A stretch of 6,515 bases of DNA, taken from NCBI GenBank assembly GCA_017997855.1, contig JAGOEF010000093.1, forward strand, positions 1 to 6,515, in the 5' to 3' direction. The translations under genes and the position numbers were made by a program. This DNA is from Bacteroidales bacterium. Its GTDB lineage: Bacteria; Bacteroidota; Bacteroidia; Bacteroidales; ML635J-15. Below are positions 1-5,710 of the stretch, in pieces. Under the pieces are notes generated by a model. That model made no database searches, had not been told where the DNA came from, and saw only the letters and a list, made by a program, of their open reading frames with translations. The first letter of the stretch is position 1; the number at the start of each line of letters is the position of its first letter.

Positions 1-1
1 T

Positions 2-442
2 GGGATTGTAGCCGCTTGCAGCATGATATTGCCCGGTATCTCCGGCTCGTTCGTGCTAATTTTACTGGGAAATTATCATCTGGTGATGATTGAGGCAGTT
101 ACGCAACTCCGGATTGAAGTGCTTTTACCTGTTGTGTTAGGTGCAGTTGCAGGTTTGTTAGGTTTTTCTTATGTACTGTCGTGGGTGTTCCGAAAATTCC
201 GTAATCAGACCATTGCTGGTATTTCGGGGTTTATTCTTGGGTCATTATTGATAATATGGCCTTGGAAGGATGCTGTGGTTCAAAAATTCGGTGCTGTGGA
301 AAAAACAACCGGTTATATCTGGAAACTTCCGCAGCCTGGAACTGAATTGTATGTGGCTCTGGCAATTATGATTTTTGGCTTTGTCTGTATCTGGGTAATG
401 GAAAAAGCTGCAGCCAAAAAGGAGGAGACTCATGGAGAATAA
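2..442 (+). CDS. DUF368 family membrane protein (PopT-type), 3' part
   Basis: The reading frame is open from the window edge, so the N-terminal part is missing; 146 residues remain. The first visible residues (GIVAACSMILPGISGSF) match the conserved motif of DUF368 proteins, which established work links to flipping undecaprenyl phosphate back across the inner membrane for reuse in cell-wall and surface-glycan synthesis. Four hydrophobic stretches are visible: one after the PGISGS motif, one around VLLPVVLGAVAGLLGFSYVL, one around IAGISGFILGSLLIIW, and one near the end (LYVALAIMIFGFVCIWVM). A short charged tail (EKAAAKKEETHGE) follows. The ATG at 23 is an internal Met rather than the start, since the family motif begins upstream of it. 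The gene overlaps aroE by 11 bp in a different frame. Family assignment is from sequence motifs; the transport role is inferred from the family. Confidence 0.85.
   Translation, partial: GIVAACSMILPGISGSFVLILLGNYHLVMIEAVTQLRIEVLLPVVLGAVAGLLGFSYVLSWVFRKFRNQTIAGISGFILGSLLIIWPWKDAVVQKFGAVEKTTGYIWKLPQPGTELYVALAIMIFGFVCIWVMEKAAAKKEETHGE
419..427 (+). promoter_or_regulatory. Strong Shine-Dalgarno for aroE, inside the upstream gene
   Basis: AAGGAGGAG holds a full AGGAGG core (420-425) with six bases before the ATG at 432. It lies in the last codons of the DUF368 gene, where it encodes the Lys-Glu-Glu tail. It fixes the aroE start and suggests translational coupling. Such a perfect site is notable because most Bacteroidota genes, including the others in this window, have weak or no Shine-Dalgarno. 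Confidence 0.75.
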
Positions 443-1196
443 AAAAGAATTCGGACTCATCGGATATCCCCTGGGCCATTCCTACTCTAAAACGTATTTT
501 ACCAACAAGTTTTCGGATTTAGGAATTTCGCATGCCATTTACCACACTTTTCCATTGACGGATATTACCAAGCTTCACAATTTAGTGAAAGCCCAGAAAA
601 ATCTTGTCGGGCTGAATGTAACAACTCCCTATAAAGAGTTGGTAATTCCTTACCTGAACGAGCATGACCCCTTGGTTTTGCGAGTAGGCACGGTGAATGT
701 AATCAGCATTTTCAGAGATGGTGATAATTATGGTCTGAAGGGTTATAATACTGATGTTGACGGGCTGAGAAAACTTCTTTCGGGTGCCATCAACCGACGA
801 GAAGTATCCGCACTGATTTTAGGTTCGGGAGGCTCGGCCAAAACCACTGCTTTTGTTCTAAAAGAAATGGGAGTGCCCTACAAGTTTGTTTCGAGAAAGC
901 CCGGAAGTAACGATACCATTAGCTATCAGTTTCTGAATCAGCGTGTTGTTTCCGAAAATAAACTCATCATCAATGCCACCCCGGTAGGAATGCACCCCAT
1001 GTTCCACGATTTTCCGGCAATTCCTTACGAGGGAATTTCCGAAAATCATATCTGTGTCGATCTGGTATATAATCCGCCTCAGACCCAGTTTATGAAAAAG
1101 TGCGCTGCACAGGGTGCCTACACGCAGAATGGCGAGGTGATGCTGTTTGAACAAGCCGATAAAGCCTGGGATATATGGCAGCGTGATGTTATGTAA
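432..1196 (+). CDS. aroE: Shikimate dehydrogenase (NADP+)
   Basis: This 254-residue protein should reduce 3-dehydroshikimate to shikimate with NADPH, the fourth step of the shikimate pathway to aromatic amino acids and folate, in the cytosol. The N-terminal substrate domain shows GYPLGHSYSK (11-20; shikimate-binding Ser17 and Ser19), NVTTPYK (62-68, catalytic Lys68), Asn89 in the TVNV segment and GYNTDVDG (104-111, catalytic Asp108). The NADP domain carries the glycine-rich loop GSGGSA (131-136) followed by SRKP (154-157), in the position of the cofactor-selecting loop, and NATPVGM (181-187). The C-terminal NGEVMLFEQA (233-242) supplies the conserved Gln241. All expected catalytic residues are present and the length is normal for the Bacteroidota form. 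The start at 432 is set by the strong Shine-Dalgarno and the overlap with the DUF368 gene; no separate promoter is seen, so it probably shares that transcript. Confidence 0.95.
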   Translation: MENKKEFGLIGYPLGHSYSKTYFTNKFSDLGISHAIYHTFPLTDITKLHNLVKAQKNLVGLNVTTPYKELVIPYLNEHDPLVLRVGTVNVISIFRDGDNYGLKGYNTDVDGLRKLLSGAINRREVSALILGSGGSAKTTAFVLKEMGVPYKFVSRKPGSNDTISYQFLNQRVVSENKLIINATPVGMHPMFHDFPAIPYEGISENHICVDLVYNPPQTQFMKKCAAQGAYTQNGEVMLFEQADKAWDIWQRDVM

Positions 1197-1204
1197 TCGT
1201 GTTT

Positions 1205-1230
1205 TTTGTGGCAATATAATCGTATCTTTG
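1205..1230 (+). promoter_or_regulatory. Candidate Bacteroidota-type promoter for the helicase
   Basis: TATCTTTG at 1223-1230 matches the phylum -7 consensus TAnnTTTG and lies in the gap after aroE. A TTTG at 1205-1208 could be the -33 element, but the 14-base gap is shorter than the usual 17-20, so the upstream half is doubtful. Transcription would begin near 1237, giving a leader of about 50 bases before the ATG at 1288. Confidence 0.5.
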
Positions 1231-1287
1231 CCGGAGTTTGATTTTTACCGACACTTAGCCGTTCGGTTAGTTATTTAAAGAAGTATA

Positions 1288-2514
1288 ATGCGATTTACAG
1301 AGTTTGGTTTTGATGATTGCTTGCTCGAAGCAATTGATGCAATAGGTTACGAAGAAGCTACCCCGATACAAGAAAAAGTAATTCCGCTCATCCTCAGCGG
1401 GAAGGATGTTATGGGCTCGGCGCAGACGGGCACCGGTAAAACAGCAGCTTTTCTGCTGCCCCTCATACAACGAATTGTGAGCGACGACCGCGACGACGAT
1501 ATAAAAGCCCTGATTATTGTCCCCACCCGCGAACTGGCCGTGCAAATTGAACAACACCTGATGGGCCTTGCCTATTTCGCCCGTGTTGGCTCGGTTTCGG
1601 TGTATGGCGGCGGCGATGGGGTTACATTTCAGCGTGAGCAACAAGCATTGCAATTGGGCACCGATATAGTTATCTGTACGCCGGGACGGATGCTTTCGCA
1701 TCTGGCTGATGGTAAAACCAAAATTGCGAACCTGCGGTATCTGGTTCTCGATGAGGCCGATCGTATGCTCGACATGGGATTTTACGACGACATAATGCGT
1801 ATAATTTCGTTCCTGCCCGAGCAACGCCAGACCCTGATGTTTTCAGCTACTATGCCTCCGCGTATTCGCCAAATCGCCAATAAAATTCTGAAAAACCCTG
1901 CCGAAGTTAACATTGCTCTGGCAAAACCACCCGAAGCCATTAACCAACTGGCCTTTGTGCTGTTTCAGTCGCAGAAAAGCGAAATGGTAATACATATCCT
2001 TCGCGAATATGATGTGAGAAGTGCCCTGGTGTTTTGCGCAACCAAAATAGGCGTAAAGGAATTGTGCCGGGTGCTGAAGCGGGTACGTTTCTCGGTAGCT
2101 GAAATCCATTCCGATTTAGAGCAAAATCAGCGGGAGCAGGTACTTGGCGATTTCAAAAACCGTAAAATACGTGTGCTGGTTGCCACCGATATTCTTTCGC
2201 GGGGTATCGATGTGGAAGATATCGATCTGGTGATAAACTACGATGTGCCCCACGATGCCGAAGATTATGTGCACCGTATTGGACGTACCGCCCGGGCACA
2301 GACCACAGGGATTGCCATTACCTTTGTCAGCGAAGCCGAACAACGTGCTTTTGCCAGCATCGAAAAGCTAATTAATAAGGAAGTTCCCAAACAGGCAGTT
2401 CCCGAATCGCTGGGTAAAACCCCGGAATACAATCCCAGGACATCGGGTGGATCCGACAAACGCAAAAACTTTCGGCGCAAGCCATTCAGAAGAAAACCAG
2501 ACCGGAAAAATTAG
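1288..2514 (+). CDS. DEAD-box ATP-dependent RNA helicase, RhlE-like
   Basis: This 408-residue protein has the complete helicase core of two RecA-like domains. Visible motifs in order: the Q motif with upstream aromatic (FTEFGF 3-8, ATPIQ 24-28), motif I AQTGTGKT (45-52), Ia PTREL (79-83), GG (107-108), Ib TPGR (131-134), motif II DEAD (155-158) followed by RMLDMGF, motif III SAT (186-188), motif IV around ALVFCAT (246-252), motif V ATDILSRGIDV (299-309) and motif VI HRIGRTAR (329-336). The protein ends in a short Lys/Arg-rich tail (about 390-408), typical of RhlE-type helicases and likely to help RNA binding. The family unwinds short RNA duplexes in ribosome assembly, RNA decay and cold adaptation; which of these applies cannot be read from sequence. 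All ATPase residues are intact. The ATG at 1288 sits directly before the Q motif and is preceded by a purine-rich AAAGAAG. The gene has its own candidate promoter and is probably monocistronic. Confidence 0.93.
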   Translation: MRFTEFGFDDCLLEAIDAIGYEEATPIQEKVIPLILSGKDVMGSAQTGTGKTAAFLLPLIQRIVSDDRDDDIKALIIVPTRELAVQIEQHLMGLAYFARVGSVSVYGGGDGVTFQREQQALQLGTDIVICTPGRMLSHLADGKTKIANLRYLVLDEADRMLDMGFYDDIMRIISFLPEQRQTLMFSATMPPRIRQIANKILKNPAEVNIALAKPPEAINQLAFVLFQSQKSEMVIHILREYDVRSALVFCATKIGVKELCRVLKRVRFSVAEIHSDLEQNQREQVLGDFKNRKIRVLVATDILSRGIDVEDIDLVINYDVPHDAEDYVHRIGRTARAQTTGIAITFVSEAEQRAFASIEKLINKEVPKQAVPESLGKTPEYNPRTSGGSDKRKNFRRKPFRRKPDRKN

Positions 2515-2573
2515 ATTTATCGCTTTTTATTTTCACTTATTTAACCTTGTGGCGAATACTCGAAGTTTTTAAC

Positions 2574-2581
2574 TACATTTG
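2574..2581 (+). promoter_or_regulatory. Candidate -7 promoter element for fusA
   Basis: TACATTTG matches TAnnTTTG and is followed by CCG, the same context as the TATCTTTGCCG upstream of the helicase. The nearest TTG (2547-2549) is 24 bases upstream, too far for a standard -33 box, so only the -7 half is convincing. Transcription from about 2588 would leave a leader of under 20 bases before the ATG at 2605. Confidence 0.45.
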
Positions 2582-2604
2582 CCGCCTTTCGTAAAATTGG
2601 AATT

Positions 2605-4677
2605 ATGACATACAGTAAACTGAGAAACATAGGCATTGCTGCCCATATAGATGCAGGAAAAACTACCGTGACCGAGCGTATTTTGTTTGTAACCGGTGTC
2701 AACCGTAAACTTGGTGAAGTGCACGACGGGCAGGCAACCATGGATTTTATGAAACAGGAGCAGGAGCGGGGTATTACCATTGCCTCAGCCGCAATAACCA
2801 CCAGTTGGAACAATCATCAGATAAACATTATCGATACCCCCGGACACGTCGATTTCACCCTGGAGGTAGAGCGTTCGTTGCGCGTTCTTGATGGTATGGT
2901 TGCCGTGTTTTGCGCCGTCGGTGGCGTTGAGCCACAGAGTGAAACCGTGTGGTATCAGGCCGACCGCTATAAGGTGCCACGCATTGCTTTTATCAATAAA
3001 ATGGACCGCACGGGAGCCTCATTCTACGACGTGGTAAACCAAATGAACGATTTTCTGGATGCACGGGCACTCCCTCTTCAGATTCCCATGGGTGCTGAAG
3101 CCGATTTTACCGGTATGATTGATATCGTGGAAGCCAAAGCCTATGAGTTTACCGAAGCCGGACGTTTCGAAGTGCCCATACCTGCTTCGTATGCCGAGAA
3201 GTTTCAGGAAGCCCGAAAACTGTTGGTTGAGCGTCTTGCCGATTTTGATGAGGAAATCCTCAGCCTGTATTTTGACGAAAAAGAAGTATCGTCGCAATTG
3301 TTGAAGAAAGCCATTCGTGAGGCATGCCTCAAATTGCTGATAACCCCGGTGTTTTGCGGAGCTGCCTATAAAAACAAAGGTGTTCAGCTATTGCTTGATG
3401 CAGTGGTCGATTACCTGCCTTCGCCCATTGATAAAGGCGCTGTTATCGGATCCGACCTATTCGTCGAAGACAAAACCCACAGCCGCCTGCCATCGGCAAA
3501 AGATCCTTTTTCGGGACTGGCTTTTAAACTGATTAACGACCCTTATGTAGGTCAGCAGACATTTGTGAGAATCTACTCGGGCAATATCGAAAGCGGGATG
3601 GAAATACTTAATGCCACCAAACGTAAGAAAGAACGAGTAGGCCGTATTTTGAGAATCAAAGCCAAAGAGCGGGAAGAAATAACCAAAGCCGGCCCCGGCG
3701 ATATAGTTGCCCTTATCGGGATGAAGAACACCAAAACCGGTGATACATTGTGCTGTCCCGATCATCCGTTACTTCTCGAAAACATCACGGTTCCACCCAC
3801 GGTAATCGAGATGAAGGTGAATATGAAAAACCAGAAAGACCAGACCCGGCTAAGTGCTGCGCTGGCTAAACTCACCAACGAAGACCCTTCGTTCAATGCA
3901 CGTTTTGATGAGGAAACCAACGAAACCGTAATTGCCGGAATGGGAGAATTGCATCTCGAAATTATGGTTGACCGCATGAAAGAAGAGTTTAAGCTCGAAG
4001 TTGAAACCGGTGAGCCTGCAGTGGCATATCGCGAAGCCATCACCACGGATGTTGAAGCCGAATACCGGCACGCAAAACAAACCGGAGGCAAAGGACAATT
4101 CGCTCAGATACTGATGCGCGTTGAACCTAAAACCGACGGAGGTTTCGAGTTTGTTGATAAAATTAAAGGCGGAAATATTCCGGCCGAGTATATTCCCTCC
4201 ATCAGTAAGGGTATTCAAACCACCCTGAACCGTGGTATTCTTGCGGGTTTCCCCATCGAAAATGTGCGCGTAACCATCCTCGACGGAAAATATCACCCGG
4301 TCGATTCTTCCGATATGGCCTTTCAGCTTTGTGCTTCGATGTGTTTTAAACAGGCTTTCTTAAAAGCGAAACCGATACTGCTTGAACCGGTAATGAAAAT
4401 CGAAGTGAATACTCCCGATGATTATATCGGTGATGTAACCGGCAATCTTAACCGCCGCAGGGGAAGAATTGATAATATGCGTCGTTACCGCAAGGGTTCG
4501 CAGAAGCTTACCGGATTGGTGCCTCTATCCGAGATGTTTGGCTATGCTACCTCGCTGCGAAATATTACCAGCGGACGTGCCAACTATTCGATGGAATTCC
4601 ACCAGTATATGCCGCTTCCGACCGCAATTCAGGAGGAGGTTTTGCTGAAGCTTAAGAAGAAGAAGGAAGAGGAATAA
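2605..4677 (+). CDS. fusA: Translation elongation factor G (possible paralogue)
   Basis: This complete 690-residue translational GTPase should catalyse tRNA-mRNA translocation on the ribosome, and perhaps ribosome recycling. The G domain has G1 AHIDAGKT (13-20), G2 RGITI (55-59), G3 DTPGH (77-81, with catalytic His81), G4 NKMD (131-134) and G5 GAAYKNKG (252-259). Domain II (about 300-385), III (about 394-470), IV (about 474-590) and V (about 592-675) follow in normal order. Domain III has GMGELHLEI (445-453); domain IV has GGKGQF (494-499) and the [11 protein letters not shown] segment (563-573) of its ribosomal A-site tip; domain V has [13 protein letters not shown] (640-652). A charged KLKKKKEEE tail closes the protein. 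The gene is slightly shorter than the str-operon EF-G of Bacteroides-type bacteria (about 705-720) and has no rpsL, rpsG or tuf beside it, so it may be a second EF-G. Intact GTPase motifs argue against the GTPase-deficient EF-G2 described in Bacteroides. EF-G membership is very secure; the subclass is inference. Confidence 0.93.
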   Translation: MTYSKLRNIGIAAHIDAGKTTVTERILFVTGVNRKLGEVHDGQATMDFMKQEQERGITIASAAITTSWNNHQINIIDTPGHVDFTLEVERSLRVLDGMVAVFCAVGGVEPQSETVWYQADRYKVPRIAFINKMDRTGASFYDVVNQMNDFLDARALPLQIPMGAEADFTGMIDIVEAKAYEFTEAGRFEVPIPASYAEKFQEARKLLVERLADFDEEILSLYFDEKEVSSQLLKKAIREACLKLLITPVFCGAAYKNKGVQLLLDAVVDYLPSPIDKGAVIGSDLFVEDKTHSRLPSAKDPFSGLAFKLINDPYVGQQTFVRIYSGNIESGMEILNATKRKKERVGRILRIKAKEREEITKAGPGDIVALIGMKNTKTGDTLCCPDHPLLLENITVPPTVIEMKVNMKNQKDQTRLSAALAKLTNEDPSFNARFDEETNETVIAGMGELHLEIMVDRMKEEFKLEVETGEPAVAYREAITTDVEAEYRHAKQTGGKGQFAQILMRVEPKTDGGFEFVDKIKGGNIPAEYIPSISKGIQTTLNRGILAGFPIENVRVTILDGKYHPVDSSDMAFQLCASMCFKQAFLKAKPILLEPVMKIEVNTPDDYIGDVTGNLNRRRGRIDNMRRYRKGSQKLTGLVPLSEMFGYATSLRNITSGRANYSMEFHQYMPLPTAIQEEVLLKLKKKKEEE

Positions 4678-4678
4678 G

Positions 4679-5314
4679 CTAGTTTTTCCGGGCGAATACA
4701 TATTCGGCAAATCCGTACCAGTCCCAATAGACAGAGCTCATTACATAGCCGTATTTGATGCGGTTATGCAGCATTTTTACAGGCATAATCAGTATGTTTC
4801 TTAAATCACGGCGAATGGCAGCATCCTGAACTGTGCACCCCGATTTTTCGACAATGCTTTTTACTTCGTTTAATGTGTAAATTCTCACATGGGTGGGGTC
4901 ATCGTAAAAATTCAGGGTTCCCCGTTTGCTCGGAAAGTTCACGCTCCGTGCCGAAGGATATTCTATGTAGATGTACCCGCCGGATTTCAGTTTGCTGAGT
5001 AAGGCTTCGATTACCTGATCTCCGTTGTGAAGATGCTCTATCACATGGGTCATAATAATCGCGTCGAAGTGCTGATCGGGGATGTCGCCGAAGGATAGTT
5101 GCGTAAGGTCTTTTTCCCAAAATCCTTCCATGAGGGCAAAATCATCGGGCCGGTAGTTGTAATCGCGGGTTATGTCGATGCCATAGTACAGGCATTTGGG
5201 CATGTGCTTTTTTAACTTGGTGGCGGCGCTGTTGCCCGACCCTGCATCCAGAAGTAGGAAGGGTTTCTTCCGAAAAACGCTATATATTTTCTTTAAATTC
5301 GCCGGAATCATCAT
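4679..5314 (-). CDS. Class I SAM-dependent methyltransferase
   Basis: This is a 211-residue Rossmann-fold methyltransferase. From the preferred start, motif I is LLLDAGSGN (20-28), the motif II acidic end is YGIDI (44-48), motif IV is FDAIIMTHVIEHL (83-95) and the following strand is LKSGGYIYIEYPS (109-121). The segment FYDDPTHVRIYT (136-147) is common in methyltransferases found with surface-glycan genes, which hints at a sugar or lipid-linked substrate, but the acceptor cannot be named. There is no signal peptide or membrane segment, so the protein is cytosolic. The start is uncertain: the frame opens with TTG at 5320, but ATG codons at 5314 and 5311 are more likely; I chose 5314. The gene converges on fusA with one base between the stop codons and has no partner on its strand in the window. 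Confidence 0.85.
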   Translation of the reverse strand: MMIPANLKKIYSVFRKKPFLLLDAGSGNSAATKLKKHMPKCLYYGIDITRDYNYRPDDFALMEGFWEKDLTQLSFGDIPDQHFDAIIMTHVIEHLHNGDQVIEALLSKLKSGGYIYIEYPSARSVNFPSKRGTLNFYDDPTHVRIYTLNEVKSIVEKSGCTVQDAAIRRDLRNILIMPVKMLHNRIKYGYVMSSVYWDWYGFAEYVFARKN

Positions 5315-5335
5315 GCACAATCAAATTAAAGAATG

Positions 5336-5343
5336 CAAATTTA
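5336..5343 (-). promoter_or_regulatory. Candidate -7 promoter element for the methyltransferase
   Basis: On the minus strand TAAATTTG fits TAnnTTTG and lies 21 bases upstream of the ATG at 5314, in an AT-rich stretch. No good TTG lies at the expected upstream distance (a TTCG at 5361-5364 is the closest), so this is tentative. Confidence 0.35.
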
Positions 5344-5356
5344 ATTAAAATCGTAT

Positions 5357-5369
5357 TTCCCGAAGGGAA
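5357..5369. repeat. Short perfect inverted repeat upstream of the methyltransferase
   Basis: TTCCC-GAA-GGGAA is a perfect 5-bp inverted repeat with a three-base centre. It falls where the -33 region of the methyltransferase promoter would be, so it could be an operator or a small hairpin. A repeat this short can also occur by chance. Confidence 0.35.
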
Positions 5370-5465
5370 TCACCAATGAAAATTTGATGTTAATGTACTA
5401 CAGACAATAATTGCTATTCTCCCGCATACGTAATTGATGATGTGAGGTAAGAATAATATGCCACA

Positions 5466-5525
5466 CGTCATTGCGGAAGAGGAACGAACATGAAGCAATC
5501 TGTACTTCGACGGGCTCAGTACAGG
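5466..5525. repeat. REP-like palindromic element pair
   Basis: Two adjoining inverted repeats. The first runs from CGTCATTGCGG to GAAGCAATCTG, with ATTGC (5470-5474) pairing with GCAAT (5495-5499); it resembles the GTCATTGCGA...GAAGCAATC elements dispersed between genes in many bacterial genomes. The second has a perfect 7-bp stem, CTGTACT (5500-5506) with AGTACAG (5518-5524), around an 11-base loop; its core TTCGACGGGCTCAG resembles the CTTCGACAAGCTCAG repeats scattered in many Bacteroidota genomes. The likeness is from memory; copy number in this genome is unknown. Confidence 0.6.
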
Positions 5526-5546
5526 TATTTACGGGTGGTTAGGATA

Positions 5547-5562
5547 GATTACTGAAGTAATC
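5547..5562. repeat. Compact hairpin
   Basis: GATTAC (5547-5552) and GTAATC (5557-5562) form a perfect 6-bp stem around the tetraloop TGAA. It follows the REP-like pair and directly precedes the larger palindromic element, so it is probably part of the same mosaic. No T-run follows on either strand, so it is not an intrinsic terminator. Confidence 0.5.
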
Positions 5563-5567
5563 GCCGG

Positions 5568-5627
5568 GCACCTCGGCTCCATCTCGACTCCGCTAGATGA
5601 CCGGCTCGGCGACCGGTTCGGAGGTGC
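5568..5627. repeat. GC-rich element with outer stem and two inner hairpins
   Basis: GCACCTC (5568-5574) pairs perfectly with GAGGTGC (5621-5627). Inside are two further perfect stems: CATCT (5580-5584) with AGATG (5595-5599), and ACCGG (5600-5604) with CCGGT (5613-5617). The whole could fold as a three-way cruciform. It also holds short tandem copies: CTCGGCTCC (5572) and CTCGACTCC (5583), 11 bp apart, then GACCGGCTCGG (5599) and GACCGGTTCGG (5611), 12 bp apart. It is more GC-rich than the AT-rich DNA just upstream of the methyltransferase. No protein is credible here. Confidence 0.6.
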
Positions 5628-5655
5628 ATGCAAACGGCCCGGAGGAGCGTGCAAA
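5620..5655. repeat. Imperfect direct repeat, 21-bp period
   Basis: GGAGGTGCATGCAAA (5620-5634) and GGAGGAGCGTGCAAA (5641-5655) agree at 13 of 15 positions, separated by CGGCCC. The first copy overlaps the right arm of the GC-rich element and the second runs into the A-tract of the terminator. Confidence 0.55.
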
Positions 5656-5688
5656 AAAAATGGTGAAAACACGGAGGCTTTCACCATT
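5653..5688 (-). terminator. Intrinsic terminator of the T9SS-protein gene
   Basis: AATGGTGAAA (5659-5668) and TTTCACCATT (5679-5688) form a perfect 10-bp stem around a 10-base loop. Read on the minus strand the stem is followed by a run of eight T residues (5660 down to 5653, partly shared with the stem). It begins 22 bases after the stop codon at 5711, the right place and orientation for Rho-independent termination. Confidence 0.85.
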
Positions 5689-5710
5689 AATAAGTAATAG
5701 CAGTTACAAA

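Larger units (their letters stand above)
5315..5710. other. Intergenic region, no coding gene seen
   Basis: About 400 bases between the divergent ends of two minus-strand genes. From the methyltransferase side it holds a candidate promoter, the TTCCC/GGGAA repeat, an AT-rich stretch (about 5375-5464) in which I see nothing definite, then the repeat mosaic and the terminator of the T9SS-protein gene. No tRNA, rRNA or small protein could be supported. Confidence 0.7.

Noticed and set aside
1267..1824. 185-codon minus-strand reading frame opposite the helicase
   Set aside because: It is a shadow of the helicase gene, whose motifs on the plus strand are complete; the antisense translation matches no family.
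4693..4706. CGAATA/TATTCG hairpin just after the fusA stop as a shared terminator
   Set aside because: The stem is short and AT-rich, lies in the methyltransferase coding region, and no T-run follows it in either direction.
5466..5655. CRISPR array
   Set aside because: The repeats are of different sequence and spacing, with no uniform repeat-spacer pattern.
5466..5655. Insertion sequence or attachment site
   Set aside because: No transposase or integrase fragment, no flanking target-site duplication and no tRNA gene is visible.
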